Assembly: GCA_902634935.1 (NCBI GenBank)
Contig: CACPMF010000004.1
Location: 31,838 to 95,837 of the forward strand
DNA from: an uncultured Pelagibacteraceae bacterium
GTDB taxonomy: Bacteria > Pseudomonadota > Alphaproteobacteria > Pelagibacterales > Pelagibacteraceae
DNA length: 64,000 bases
Reading direction: 5' to 3'
How positions within the stretch are numbered: the first letter of the stretch is position 1; each line of letters begins with the position of its first letter. The position numbers and the translations under genes were made by a program. Of this stretch, positions 16,714-27,968 are shown in pieces. Under the pieces are notes generated by a model that did not search any database, had not been told where the DNA came from, and saw nothing but the letters and a program-made list of their open reading frames with translations.

Positions 16714-17358
16714 ATGTTTTTAACTATTAAAAAAATTCCAATAAAAACCTGGAGCTCTGAAAAACCTTTAAATTTCAAACCTAAATTTTCAACCTTTTTT
16801 TTTCTTTGTTTAGGATTAGTTTTATTTGGTTTAGGAGAAGGTCTTTTAGTTTTATCAACAACTGGCAATTCACCGTGGTCAGTATTTGCTGAAGGAATAT
16901 CCAAAAAAACGGACATATCGATTGGTGCAGCTACATTTATTGTTAGTGTGAGTGTCTTATTTTTGTGGATTTTTCTAAAACAAAAGCCAGGAATAGGAAC
17001 AGTTATGAATATTATCATTATTGCTGGAATGATCGATGTAACTTTATATTTGTTTGATCCACCAACAAATTTTTTTTCTAAATATTTATTATCAGTTGTT
17101 TCAGTATTGTTAGTTGGATTAGGTAGTGGAATATATTTAGTTGCTAACTTAGGACCAGGACCGAGAGACGGTTTAATGACGGGATTAACAAAAATTATGA
17201 ATTTACCAATTGCTTTTGTGAGAGCTTGCCTTGAAATTTCAGTTGTCTTAATTGGATGGTATTTAGGTGGAACTGTTGGGGTTGGTACATTAATATTTGC
17301 ATTTGGGATAGGCCCTGCAGTTGCCTTTGGTTTATTTTTTGTTAATAAAATTAGTTAG
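16714..17358 (+). CDS. YczE/YyaS/YitT-type integral membrane protein
   Basis: 214 residues with about five hydrophobic segments and conserved-looking polar loops: GEGLLVLSTTGNSPWSVFAEGIS, NLGPGPRDGLMTGLTK and GTVGVGTLIFAFGIGPAVAF. This repeated G-N/P-pattern (NSPWSVF... LGPGPRDGL) is that of YczE-type membrane proteins; the family is a putative transporter/permease with no established substrate. The stop overlaps the convergent typA stop by 8 bp. Confidence 0.8.
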   Translation: MFLTIKKIPIKTWSSEKPLNFKPKFSTFFFLCLGLVLFGLGEGLLVLSTTGNSPWSVFAEGISKKTDISIGAATFIVSVSVLFLWIFLKQKPGIGTVMNIIIIAGMIDVTLYLFDPPTNFFSKYLLSVVSVLLVGLGSGIYLVANLGPGPRDGLMTGLTKIMNLPIAFVRACLEISVVLIGWYLGGTVGVGTLIFAFGIGPAVAFGLFFVNKIS

Positions 17359-19180
17359 CTAAAGAAGCTGCTTTTTCAATTCTTTTTCTCTCGTGAGGAT
17401 CTAAAATTGATTTCCTTAATCTACATGATTTAGGAGTAATCTCTAAAGCCTCATCAGTATTCAGCATGCTTAATTGCTCAGCAATTGACATTTTTCTTAC
17501 CGGAGTAAGGACAACATTTTCATCTGTTCCTTGTGTTCTCATATTTGTTAATTTTTTTCCCTTCATGACATTAATTATCATATCCCCGGGTTTTGGTGCT
17601 AAACCAACTATCATGCCCGAGTAAACAGGGTCGTTATGAGTTACGAACATCTCACCTCTTGCCTGTAGATTAAATATTGCAAAGGCAACAGCTTTACCTT
17701 GTTCCATAGAGATTAAAGCACCATTTCTTCTACCTTCCATCTCTCCTTCAAATTTACTATATGAGTGAAAAATTCTATTTATTACACCTGTGCCTTTTGT
17801 AAGTGTTAAAAATCTACTTGTATAGCCCATTAAACCCCGAGTAGGTGCATGGAAAATAAGTCTCTTTTTATTTTTGCCTGTGTCCTTAAGATCTATCAAC
17901 TTCCCTTTTCTTCTATTCATTGAGTCAATTATTTTTGATGAATATTCCTCATCTAAATCTACGGTTATTTCTTCAAAAGGTTCTAGTTTATTTCCATTAT
18001 CATCTTTTTTGAATAAAACTCTCGGTGGACTTACGGTTAGTTCAAATCCTTCCCTTCGCATTTGTGTAAGAAGTATTTCTAACATTAATTCACCACGTCC
18101 ACTTATTTCAAATGCATCTTTGTTTTCGTTTTCGGAAAATGTAATTCCCACATTATTTTGTGCCTCTACCATCAATCTTTCTCTGATCTGAGTACTTGTT
18201 AATTTTTTACCCTCGGTACCTGCTAGTGGTGAGCTATTTACTGTAATCTTGATTGACATTGTTGGTGGATCAATTGGAGTAGCTTGAATTGGATTATCTA
18301 CATCTAGATCACAAATAGTATCAGCAACATTTGCTTTTTCTAAACCAGCTACAACTACTATATCTCCAGCTTCACCTATTTCTATTGGAACTTTTTTTGT
18401 ACCTTCATATCTAAATATTTTAGTTAATCTTCCTTCATCAACTTTTTCACCATCTAAGTTTATTGCTTTAATTTGTTGGTTTGCTTTTGCTGTACCTTGA
18501 GATATTCGTCCAACTAAACTTCTACCTAAGAAACTATCAGCATAAAGCAAAGTAGACAGCATCGCGAAAGGTTTTGATTTATCAAATTTTGCTGGTTGTA
18601 CATGTTCTATTACTAAATCTAATAATGGATGCAAGTTTTCCCTAGGACCGTCAATTTCTTTACTAGCCCAACCTGATCTACCGCTAGCATATATAACTGG
18701 AAAATCTAATTGCTCCTCATTTGCATCTAAACTTACAAATAAGTCAAATGTTTCATCTAAAACTTCATCAGCTCTTTGATCTGTCTTATCTAATTTATTT
18801 ATTACCACTATTGGTTTTAGCCCTTGCTTAAGTGCTTTTGCTAAAACAAATTTAGTTTGAGGCATCACTCCTTCAGCTGAGTCAATTAATAACAAAGCTC
18901 CATCCGCCATGCTTAAAACTCTCTCTACTTCTGCTGCAAAATCTCTGTGTCCAGGAGTGTCAATTATGTTTATTCTTGAATTATTCCAATTAATGGATGC
19001 TGGTTTGGCTAAAATTGTAATTCCTCTCTCTTTTTCAAGTTCACCGGAATCCATTAATCTTTCATCTACAACTTCATTTTCTCTAAAAGATCCGCTTTGT
19101 TTCATCAGATTGTCGATTAAGGTTGTTTTACCGTGATCGACGTGAGCGATAATGGTTATGTTTCTAATTTCAGTTGTCAT
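17351..19180 (-). CDS. typA: Ribosome-associated GTPase TypA/BipA
   Basis: 609 residues, the standard length. The G motifs are all visible: AHVDHGKTTL near residue 13, the DTPGH motif, NKLDKTD, and the switch I region with ERGITILAKP. Domains II, III and V of EF-G-like architecture follow, with the TypA-specific C-terminal part (RTQGTDENVVLTPVR). TypA binds ribosomes and aids 50S assembly and growth at low temperature or under stress. The ATG at 19180 is preceded by only weak SD sequence. Confidence 0.97.
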   Translation of the reverse strand: MTTEIRNITIIAHVDHGKTTLIDNLMKQSGSFRENEVVDERLMDSGELEKERGITILAKPASINWNNSRINIIDTPGHRDFAAEVERVLSMADGALLLIDSAEGVMPQTKFVLAKALKQGLKPIVVINKLDKTDQRADEVLDETFDLFVSLDANEEQLDFPVIYASGRSGWASKEIDGPRENLHPLLDLVIEHVQPAKFDKSKPFAMLSTLLYADSFLGRSLVGRISQGTAKANQQIKAINLDGEKVDEGRLTKIFRYEGTKKVPIEIGEAGDIVVVAGLEKANVADTICDLDVDNPIQATPIDPPTMSIKITVNSSPLAGTEGKKLTSTQIRERLMVEAQNNVGITFSENENKDAFEISGRGELMLEILLTQMRREGFELTVSPPRVLFKKDDNGNKLEPFEEITVDLDEEYSSKIIDSMNRRKGKLIDLKDTGKNKKRLIFHAPTRGLMGYTSRFLTLTKGTGVINRIFHSYSKFEGEMEGRRNGALISMEQGKAVAFAIFNLQARGEMFVTHNDPVYSGMIVGLAPKPGDMIINVMKGKKLTNMRTQGTDENVVLTPVRKMSIAEQLSMLNTDEALEITPKSCRLRKSILDPHERKRIEKAASLAN

Positions 19181-19350
19181 TTGAGCGCCGTTATATATAA
19201 AAAATATTTTTTTAAAACATCTAAAAATACAATATTACAAAGCATTTTTTCTCAATTACTAAGTGATGGATACAACTTGAGTATAAATATAGATTCGCAA
19301 TATGTGGTTAATTATAAAAAGACTGCATAAATTTGTTAGATTAAGTTTTC
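19181..19350. other. Intergenic region between groEL terminators and typA
   Basis: Together with the hairpins to its right this makes a gap of about 245 bp between groEL and typA, one of the longest in the window. It should hold the typA promoter on the minus strand. I see no RNA gene; the plus-strand ORFs here (19133-19330, 19358-19642) are shadows or chance. Confidence 0.4.
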
Positions 19351-19398
19351 ATCCACCATGAAGTGGATAAAAAAAGGCCATCACAAGGACGGCCTTTT
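19351..19398 (-). terminator. Tandem hairpins with T-tract ending groESL
   Basis: Downstream of groEL on the minus strand, an 8-bp stem (AAAAGGCC / GGCCTTTT) with an 11-base loop runs into seven T residues, a standard intrinsic terminator. It is directly followed by a second small hairpin with perfect 6-bp arms (ATCCAC / GTGGAT). The first stem is symmetrical enough to act in both directions. Confidence 0.8.
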
Positions 19399-19425
19399 AA
19401 AATTTTGTTTTAAGCAAACAGGATA

Positions 19426-21093
<1,668 letters not shown>

Positions 21094-21104
21094 TTAATTA
21101 ATTA

Positions 21105-21398
21105 TTATTTTCCAGATGAAATACCCATAATGTCAGACTCTTTCATTATGCTGTATTCTTTACCATCTATTTTGACTTCGGTTCCTGACCACTTTCCAAA
21201 AAGAACTTTGTCACCAACTTTAACATCCATAGGGATAATTTTTCCATCCTCTGTTTTTGCACCACCACCAACTGCAACTACTTTACCTTCTTGAGGTTTT
21301 TCTTGAGCTGTGTCAGGGATAATTATTCCACCAGCAGTTTTTTCACTGCTATCTAATACTTCGATTAACACTCTATCGTGTAACGGTTTGAACTTCAT
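21105..21398 (-). CDS. groS: Co-chaperonin GroES (10 kDa)
   Basis: 97 residues. It has the start [13 protein letters not shown], the mobile loop [20 protein letters not shown] and the roof/core motif [18 protein letters not shown]. GroES caps GroEL during folding cycles. It is the first gene of the groES-groEL operon, has an AGGAG-like site, and is preceded by an RpoH-like promoter about 25-55 bp upstream. Confidence 0.99.
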   Translation of the reverse strand: MKFKPLHDRVLIEVLDSSEKTAGGIIIPDTAQEKPQEGKVVAVGGGAKTEDGKIIPMDVKVGDKVLFGKWSGTEVKIDGKEYSIMKESDIMGISSGK

Positions 21399-21422
21399 AT
21401 AAACTCCTTTAAATTAGCAATC

Positions 21423-21451
21423 ATATAAAGGTCAATAATGAGTATTTCAAG
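21423..21451 (-). promoter_or_regulatory. RpoH (sigma-32)-like promoter of groESL
   Basis: On the minus strand CTTGAA is followed 17 bases after CTTG by CTTTATAT, close to the alphaproteobacterial RpoH pattern and to the promoter in front of hsp20 in this same window. I searched the region by eye for a CIRCE operator (TTAGCACTC-N9-GAGTGCTAA) and found no convincing one, so HrcA control is not supported. Confidence 0.6.
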
Positions 21452-21519
21452 ATCCCTTTAGAAATTTATGGCACCAAAAAAGCAAAGAATTAATTAGATT
21501 TTTAGGCTATATCTCAATT

Positions 21520-22335
21520 ATGATAACAAACCTTGATACAGAAGGGCTTAGTAAAATCGCATTTGATTACGATCTTTTTTATATCGATATATGGGGAGTG
21601 ATACACAATGGTTTGGAGCTTAATTTTTCAGCCGTAGAAACTTTGAGACATCTAAAAGAAAATAAAAAAGAATATGTGCTTTTAACAAATGCACCAAGAC
21701 CTAATGAACCTGTAATAAAATTTTTAAAAAAAATGGGTCTAAAAGAAAATTTTGAAAATGTTTTCACTTCAGGTGAAGCAGCTTTAAAATATTTAAAAAG
21801 TGATCTTAAAAACAAAAAATTTTTCCACATAGGACCCCCAAGAGATTATGATTTATTTTCATCTTTTAAAAATTTAAAAGAAACAAATATAGATTTAGCA
21901 GATTATATTCTTTGCACAGGTTTGTTTGATAATTATAACAAAGATTTAGAATATTATAAAATACTTCTCAAAGAACATTTAAAAAAAAAGATGATATGCA
22001 CAAACCCAGATTTAATAGTCGATAAGGGAAATGTAAGAGAGTATTGTGCAGGATCGGTAGCAAAAGTTTTTGAGAATTTAAAAGGAGAAGTTATATATTT
22101 TGGTAAACCATATCCTCCAGTCTATGAGTTATCTGCCGAAACTAGAGATAAAAAAGTTCTATGTATAGGTGATAATCTTAACACAGATATTAAAGGTGCT
22201 AATGTTCAAAATTTTGATGCTCTGCTAATCACAGGAGGCATTCACAGAAATGAAATTTCTGATAAAAAAATAGAAAATTTAACTAAATCTTACAATGTTA
22301 AAATTAATTATATTCAAACAGAACTAAAATGGTGA
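21520..22335 (+). CDS. HAD-superfamily phosphatase, subclass IIA (TIGR01459-like)
   Basis: 271 residues of the NagD-like HAD IIA group. Motif I is DIWGVIHNG (the D-x-W-G-V-x-H form), motif II lies in YVLLTNAPRP, and motifs III/IV in GKPYPPVYELSAE and CIGDNLNTDIKGA. These are Mg-dependent phosphatases of small phosphate esters; alphaproteobacterial members commonly sit next to ribF, as here. It overlaps ribF by 7 bp. Substrate unknown; a link to flavin or sugar phosphates is only contextual. Confidence 0.85.
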   Translation: MITNLDTEGLSKIAFDYDLFYIDIWGVIHNGLELNFSAVETLRHLKENKKEYVLLTNAPRPNEPVIKFLKKMGLKENFENVFTSGEAALKYLKSDLKNKKFFHIGPPRDYDLFSSFKNLKETNIDLADYILCTGLFDNYNKDLEYYKILLKEHLKKKMICTNPDLIVDKGNVREYCAGSVAKVFENLKGEVIYFGKPYPPVYELSAETRDKKVLCIGDNLNTDIKGANVQNFDALLITGGIHRNEISDKKIENLTKSYNVKINYIQTELKW

Positions 22336-23252
22336 GAGTTAAAATATATAAAAATTTTAATATTAAAAAACAACACCACAACGCAATCATATTAATTGGT
22401 AACTTTGATGGACTGCACTTAGGTCATCAAAAATTATTTGATGAAGCTCTGAGATATAAAAAAAAATTTAAATTAAATCTCGGGGTAGTTACTTTTGACC
22501 CTATTCCAAAGATGTTTTTCAATAAAGAAATAAAAAATTATAGAATTTCAAATTTTAACCAAAAGATAACGTACTTTGATAAATATAAAGTTGATTTTAT
22601 AATAAACAAAAAATTTGATAAAAAATTTTCAAAAGTAGAATGTAATTCTTTTATAGAAAAATATTTATACAAAAAATTAAAATCAAAGTTTCTTTTCGTA
22701 AGCAATAATTTTAAATTTGGATACAAACGTAAGGGTGATGTTATTCTTTTAAAAAAATTTCAAAAAAAGTTTAATTACAATCTTATTAAACCAAAACCTT
22801 TAATTAAAAAAAATAAAATTGTTTCATCAACATTGATTAGAAATTATTTAGAAAGTGGAAAAATAGAAATAGCTAATAAATTTTTATCAAGAAAATGGTC
22901 TGTTGAGGGAAAAGTTGAAAAGGGCAGAATGCTTGGAAGAAAAATAGGTTTTCCAACTTGCAACATTGATATTAAAAATTATGTGATTGCTAAACCTGGA
23001 GTTTACTCTGTAAATGTTAGAATAGAAAAAAGTAATAAAATTTTTAAAGGGATCGCAAATCTTGGCTTTCGACCAACTTTTAATCAAAAAAAAATATTGT
23101 TAGAGGTAAATTTATTTAATTTTTCTGGAAATCTTTATAATAAAAAACTATCAGTAGATTTTAAAAATTTTATAAGAGGTGAAAAAAAATTTAAAAATAT
23201 AGATCAACTAAAGAAACAAATTAATAAAGATATTTTATCTGCAAAAAAATAA
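22329..23252 (+). CDS. ribF: Bifunctional riboflavin kinase / FAD synthetase
   Basis: 307 residues. It converts riboflavin to FMN and then FAD. The N-terminal adenylyltransferase domain shows IGNFDGLHLGHQKL (HxGH-type) and SSTLIRNYLESG. The C-terminal kinase domain has GRMLGRKIGFPTCNID, GVYSVNVRI and GIANLGFRPTF. Length is normal. It lies between the HAD gene (7-bp overlap) and ileS (6-bp gap); the ribF-ileS-lspA order is common in bacteria. Confidence 0.95.
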   Translation: MVRVKIYKNFNIKKQHHNAIILIGNFDGLHLGHQKLFDEALRYKKKFKLNLGVVTFDPIPKMFFNKEIKNYRISNFNQKITYFDKYKVDFIINKKFDKKFSKVECNSFIEKYLYKKLKSKFLFVSNNFKFGYKRKGDVILLKKFQKKFNYNLIKPKPLIKKNKIVSSTLIRNYLESGKIEIANKFLSRKWSVEGKVEKGRMLGRKIGFPTCNIDIKNYVIAKPGVYSVNVRIEKSNKIFKGIANLGFRPTFNQKKILLEVNLFNFSGNLYNKKLSVDFKNFIRGEKKFKNIDQLKKQINKDILSAKK

Positions 23253-23258
23253 TATCCT

Positions 23259-25982
23259 ATGAGTAAAGAACATATAAATCTCCCAAAAACAGCATTTTCA
23301 ATGAAGGCTAACTTACCAGTAAGAGAACCTGGTATTTTGGATTACTGGCAAAAGATTGGCCTGTACAAGAAATTAAGACAAAAGAGCAAAGGTAAAGAAA
23401 AATTTGTTCTTCACGATGGACCTCCATATGCAAATGGAAATATTCATATGGGAACAGCTTTGAATAAAATACTTAAAGATATAATTACAAAGTTTCATCA
23501 GATGGATGGAAAAGACTCTGTATATGTCCCAGGTTGGGATTGTCATGGATTGCCAATAGAGTGGAAAATTGAGGAACAATATAAAAAAAATAAAAAAAAT
23601 AAAAATGATGTTCCAATTATTGAGTTTAGGAAAGAGTGTAGAGATTTTGCAACAAAATGGATAGGAATTCATAAAGATCAATTTCAAAGGCTGGGTGTAA
23701 TTGGCGATTGGGAAAATTATTATTCTACTATGAGCTTTGATGCTGAAGCTCAGATAGTAAGAGAACTTGGAAAATTTTTAAAAGAAGGGAGCTTATATAG
23801 GGGGTACAAACCAGTTCTTTGGTCTACAGTAGAAAAAACTGCTCTTGCAGATGCTGAAGTTGAATATATGGACCATGTATCCGATACAATTTATGTAGAA
23901 TTTCCAGTTGTTAAAACGAATTTTAAAGAGATAGAAAAATCAAATGTTGTTATATGGACAACTACACCTTGGACTATACCTGCAAATAAAGCTTTAGCTT
24001 ACAATCAAAGTTTAACTTATCTATTGCTGGAGATTGATAATGAAAAAAAAATTATTATTGCAAAAGATCTTTTAGAGTCCTTCAAAAAAGATACTAATAT
24101 TGAAAACACAAAAATTATTAAAGAATTTTCTGGAAAGGAATTCAAAGGGACAATTTGTAGTCATCCATTTTATTCGATTGGGTATGATTATGAAATTCCC
24201 ATGTTAGAGGCGAGATTTGTAACGACTGAACAAGGAACTGGAATTGTACATTGTGCACCAAGTCATGGTCCAGATGATTTTAATTTATGCCTAAATAATA
24301 ATATTAAAGCTGTTGAAACAGTTGATGATGATGGGAGATACACCAAAAATATTTTGCATTTTGAAGGGCTACATATTTTTAAAGCTAATAGTGTCATTAT
24401 AGAAAAATTAAAAGAACATGAAAAACTTATTGCAAATGGTAAATTAAATCACTCGTATCCACATTCATGGAGATCAAAAGCTCCATTAGTTCACCGTGCT
24501 ACCCCACAATGGTTTATATCTATGGAAAGTCATGAATTAAGATCAAAAGCATTGAAAGCATTGGATGAAACAACTTTTTATCCAAGTAAAGGAAAAGAAA
24601 GAATTAAGTCAATGATAGAAACCAGACCTGATTGGTGTGTTTCAAGACAAAGAGTTTGGGGAGTGCCTTTGCCAATTTTTATATCAAAGAAAGATGGCAA
24701 AGTCTTAATTGATGATGATGTTTTTGAAAATATTGCACAGATTTACGAAAAGGAAGGTTCAGATTGTTGGTTTTCAGATGATTATCAAAAATTATTGGGG
24801 AGCAAGTATAAAGCTGAAGATTTTAATAAACTAAGTGACATTGTTGAAGTATGGTTTGACAGTGGGTCTACTCACTCTTTCGTTCTTGAGAAAAGAGCCG
24901 ACCTTAAATGGCCAGCATCTATGTATTTAGAAGGATCTGATCAACATCGAGGATGGTTTCATTCATCTCTATTAGAATCCTGTGGCACGAGAGGCAAAGC
25001 TCCATTTGAAAGCATTTTATCACATGGATTTGTAGTAGACGGCAAAGGTCTAAAAATGTCTAAATCGCAAGGAAATGTTATAGCACCTGAAGATATTCTT
25101 AAAAAATATGGGGCAGATATTTTAAGAATTTGGGTTGCATCATCTAATTACGCAGAGGATCTAAGAATAGATTATTCAATTTTAGATCAACATGCAGAGT
25201 CTTACCGTAAAATAAGAAATACTTTTAGATTTTTACTTGGAAATATAAAAGATGAATATGAAGAATACGATTTTAATAATTTAGAAATTAATAATTTACC
25301 AGATCTAGAAAAGTATATGCTTCATCGTTTAGCTAAAGTGAACCAAAGTTTTCATAAAAATTTTCACTCATACAACTTTCATCAACTATACAAAGAATTA
25401 TTAAATTTTTGTACAGTTGAGTTATCAGCATTTTATTTCGATATCAGGAAGGATTTATTGTATTGTGACCCAATTAACTCTGATAAAAGATCTGACTGTA
25501 TCAAAGTTCTAAATATAATTCTGCAGTGCTTGTTAAAGTGGTTTGCTCCTATATTATCTTTTACAACAGAGGAAATTTTCAAACTCTTAAATCAAAATAG
25601 CGACAAGCAAAGTATCCACTTAGAAAATTTCATAAAAATTCCATCAAATTGGTTTAATGAAAATATCGAACATAAATGGGATAATATTAAAAAAATTAGA
25701 GAAGAAGCCAATATTAGTATCGAGATAAAAAGAGCTAGCAAGGAAATAGGCTCTAGTCTTGAGGCAAAAATTTTAATAAAACTAAATAAAGATTTATATT
25801 ATGTAACGAAAAATGAGAATTTTTCTGAAATTTGTATCACTTCAGAAAGTAAAATAGTTGAAGATCAGAATATTGATAAAGAAGTTGAAGTGATTACAGA
25901 AAAAGCCGAAGGAAGTAAATGTTCTTTATGCTGGAAAATAAAATCAAAAAAATGTGAGAGAATTAATTGTCAAATCTCCTAA
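23259..25982 (+). CDS. ileS: Isoleucyl-tRNA synthetase
   Basis: 907 residues, a full-length class I enzyme that charges tRNA-Ile and edits valine. The HIGH-type motif is NGNIHMGTAL near residue 60 and the KMSKS motif is LKMSKSQGN near 598. The editing domain contains WTTTPWTIPANKAL and GTGIVHCAPSHGPDDF. The C-terminal zinc knuckle is visible (CSLCWKIKSKKCERINC). It ends one base before lspA starts. Confidence 0.98.
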   Translation: MSKEHINLPKTAFSMKANLPVREPGILDYWQKIGLYKKLRQKSKGKEKFVLHDGPPYANGNIHMGTALNKILKDIITKFHQMDGKDSVYVPGWDCHGLPIEWKIEEQYKKNKKNKNDVPIIEFRKECRDFATKWIGIHKDQFQRLGVIGDWENYYSTMSFDAEAQIVRELGKFLKEGSLYRGYKPVLWSTVEKTALADAEVEYMDHVSDTIYVEFPVVKTNFKEIEKSNVVIWTTTPWTIPANKALAYNQSLTYLLLEIDNEKKIIIAKDLLESFKKDTNIENTKIIKEFSGKEFKGTICSHPFYSIGYDYEIPMLEARFVTTEQGTGIVHCAPSHGPDDFNLCLNNNIKAVETVDDDGRYTKNILHFEGLHIFKANSVIIEKLKEHEKLIANGKLNHSYPHSWRSKAPLVHRATPQWFISMESHELRSKALKALDETTFYPSKGKERIKSMIETRPDWCVSRQRVWGVPLPIFISKKDGKVLIDDDVFENIAQIYEKEGSDCWFSDDYQKLLGSKYKAEDFNKLSDIVEVWFDSGSTHSFVLEKRADLKWPASMYLEGSDQHRGWFHSSLLESCGTRGKAPFESILSHGFVVDGKGLKMSKSQGNVIAPEDILKKYGADILRIWVASSNYAEDLRIDYSILDQHAESYRKIRNTFRFLLGNIKDEYEEYDFNNLEINNLPDLEKYMLHRLAKVNQSFHKNFHSYNFHQLYKELLNFCTVELSAFYFDIRKDLLYCDPINSDKRSDCIKVLNIILQCLLKWFAPILSFTTEEIFKLLNQNSDKQSIHLENFIKIPSNWFNENIEHKWDNIKKIREEANISIEIKRASKEIGSSLEAKILIKLNKDLYYVTKNENFSEICITSESKIVEDQNIDKEVEVITEKAEGSKCSLCWKIKSKKCERINCQIS

Positions 25983-26480
25983 ATGAATAATTCATTCGTA
26001 AAAAAATTATTAATATATTTTTTAATAGTTTTGGTAATTTTCGCTTTAGATAGGTTTAGTAAACTTTTTATACTAAATATTTTAGAGGACAAAGATAAAG
26101 TAGATATCTATATTAACTCTTTTTTAAGCTTATATTTAGTTTGGAATAAAGGAATTGGATTTGGTTTATTTTCATTTGATGATACTACAGCATATAATTT
26201 AATAACCTTAATAATATTATGCATTAACGTAATTATAGTTTATCTGATTTTTGTAGAAGAAGGTTTGAAGATTTATTTTTTACTTACTATATTAGGTGGA
26301 TCATTAGGCAATTTGGTTGATAGATTATATTATAAAGCAGTACCCGATTTTATTGATATAAACTATAACGGATATCATTGGTTCATTTTTAATGTTGCAG
26401 ATATCTTTATTACGCTAGGAATCATTTGTCTTATTTTGGCTGAATTGTTAAATTATAAATCATCAAATGAAAAAAAATAA
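25983..26480 (+). CDS. lspA: Prolipoprotein signal peptidase (signal peptidase II)
   Basis: 165 residues with four membrane segments. The catalytic aspartates sit in GGSLGNLVDRLYY and FNVADIFITLG, the standard LspA blocks, and DRFSKLFIL is the conserved start region. It removes signal peptides from lipidated prolipoproteins at the inner membrane. It directly follows ileS and overlaps the next gene, itself a lipoprotein, by 14 bp. Confidence 0.96.
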   Translation: MNNSFVKKLLIYFLIVLVIFALDRFSKLFILNILEDKDKVDIYINSFLSLYLVWNKGIGFGLFSFDDTTAYNLITLIILCINVIIVYLIFVEEGLKIYFLLTILGGSLGNLVDRLYYKAVPDFIDINYNGYHWFIFNVADIFITLGIICLILAELLNYKSSNEKK

Positions 26481-26793
26481 AAATCTATCAGTTATATTGA
26501 TTTTATTTAGTCTATTTTTATATTCATGCCAAACTGCAACGGATGCATTACAAGGCAAAAAAAGATCCGATCAAAGTGATGAATTTTTAGTTGAAAAAAA
26601 GAACCCATTAGCAATGCCACCTGATTTTGATAAACTCCCAACACCAGGCAATCAAGAAGTGTCCACTGAAACGTTTAGCGATAACAATGAGGTTAAAGAT
26701 TTATTAAATATAGATGAGAGCAAAAACCAAATTGTTGAAAAAGACGAGAATTCCACAGATATTGAAAGCTCTATTTTAGAGAAAATTCAATAA
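26467..26793 (+). CDS. DUF3035/BamF-like lipoprotein
   Basis: 108 residues. A signal peptide with lipobox (SLFLYSC) is followed by a short, unstructured-looking region with DEFLVEKKNPLAMPPDFDKLPTPG. The D-E-F-x-V-x-x-x-x-PL-x-x-PPDF-x-LP pattern is that of DUF3035 proteins; in alphaproteobacteria such a lipoprotein was described as BamF, an accessory part of the outer-membrane BAM complex. I recall that link from the literature and have not tested it. Position after lspA is usual for this family in alphaproteobacteria. Confidence 0.75.
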   Translation: MKKNKNLSVILILFSLFLYSCQTATDALQGKKRSDQSDEFLVEKKNPLAMPPDFDKLPTPGNQEVSTETFSDNNEVKDLLNIDESKNQIVEKDENSTDIESSILEKIQ

Positions 26794-26795
26794 TA

Positions 26796-27968
26796 ATGTT
26801 TACAAAAAATATAAATTTTTCAAATTTTAAATTTAAATCAAACCCTAGTAAGAAAAAAAATTTACTTAAAAAGATAAATAATAAAAATATTTTTATAGAA
26901 TTCCCTTTATTGAAATCTCTAACTAAAGAATATCAAATGGGATACGATAGGAGTTTAATAAAATCACTAAAAAATTATAAAAAAATAAATTTGATTGGTA
27001 TGGGAGGTTCAATTTTAGGTACCCAGGCAATTTACGATTTTTTTAAACATAGAGTAAAAAAAAATTTTAATTTTTTCGATAATCTTCAAGCAAAAAAGTT
27101 TGTTTCTTCAAGTGAGAAAAAAATTAATATTTTAGTCTCTAAATCGGGCAATACGCTGGAGACTATCTCAAATTTTAATATTTTGCGGCAAAAGGAGAAA
27201 AAAAATAAAAATATTTTTATAACTGAAAAAAAAATAAATTTTTTAACAACACTCGCAAAGAAATTAAAAATTGAAGTTATTGAGCATAAAAATTTTATTG
27301 GAGGAAGATATTCTGTGCTTTCCGAGGTTGGAATGTTACCTGCAGAATTAATGGGGCTAAATGAAAAAAAATTTAAAAACTTCAATCAATTAATTAAAAA
27401 TAAAAATTTTGTTAACTCATTAATAGAAAATGTTTTAGCAATAAACCAGTTTGTTTTTAACAAAAAAACTAACTCTATTATTTTAAATTATGATGAAAAA
27501 TCAGATAGTTTTTTTAGATGGTATCAACAATTGACAGCAGAAAGCTTAGGAAAAAAGGGAAAAGGTATTTTACCATTAATTTCAACAATGCCAAAAGATA
27601 ATCATAGTCTTCTCCAACTTTATTTAGATGGTCCAAAAAACAATTTTTTTACTTTTTTTAGTGTAAGTGAAAAAAATTCCCCTAAAATTAATAGTTCAAA
27701 TTTGAACAGTAATTTTAGTCATCTTAAATACAAAAACTTATACAAAATTTTAGTATCGCAAAAACAGGCAACAGAAAATGTTTTCAATAAAAAAAAAATT
27801 CCCTTCAGGTCATTTAATGTTCATAAAAGAAATGAAGAAACAATGGGTGAGCTTTTTAGTTTTTTTATTTTAGAAACTATTCTTTTAGGGCAGTTGATGA
27901 AAGTTAATCCTTTTGATCAACCCTCTGTTGAATTAATTAAAAAAGAAACTGTAAAAATATTAAGATAA
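26796..27968 (+). CDS. pgi: Glucose-6-phosphate isomerase (short form)
   Basis: 390 residues, shorter than the 450-550 of typical bacterial enzymes. It interconverts glucose 6-phosphate and fructose 6-phosphate. Phosphate-binding and catalytic blocks are present: GMGGSILGTQAIYDF, SKSGNTLETISNF, GGRYSVLSEVGMLPAELMG (with the catalytic-region Arg/Glu) and QQLTAESLGKKGKG, then NVHKRNEETMGELFSFF. The enzyme therefore looks intact though trimmed. The stop overlaps the convergent rsmD stop by 9 bp. Confidence 0.88.
   Translation: MFTKNINFSNFKFKSNPSKKKNLLKKINNKNIFIEFPLLKSLTKEYQMGYDRSLIKSLKNYKKINLIGMGGSILGTQAIYDFFKHRVKKNFNFFDNLQAKKFVSSSEKKINILVSKSGNTLETISNFNILRQKEKKNKNIFITEKKINFLTTLAKKLKIEVIEHKNFIGGRYSVLSEVGMLPAELMGLNEKKFKNFNQLIKNKNFVNSLIENVLAINQFVFNKKTNSIILNYDEKSDSFFRWYQQLTAESLGKKGKGILPLISTMPKDNHSLLQLYLDGPKNNFFTFFSVSEKNSPKINSSNLNSNFSHLKYKNLYKILVSQKQATENVFNKKKIPFRSFNVHKRNEETMGELFSFFILETILLGQLMKVNPFDQPSVELIKKETVKILR

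Noticed and set aside
16620-17018. Minus-strand 132-residue ORF
   Set aside because: Mostly antisense to the YczE-like membrane gene, with Pro/Lys-rich shadow composition and no family features.
21399-21519. CIRCE operator before groES
   Set aside because: TTAGCAATC resembles half of CIRCE, but the required inverted GAGTGCTAA at nine bases is missing.
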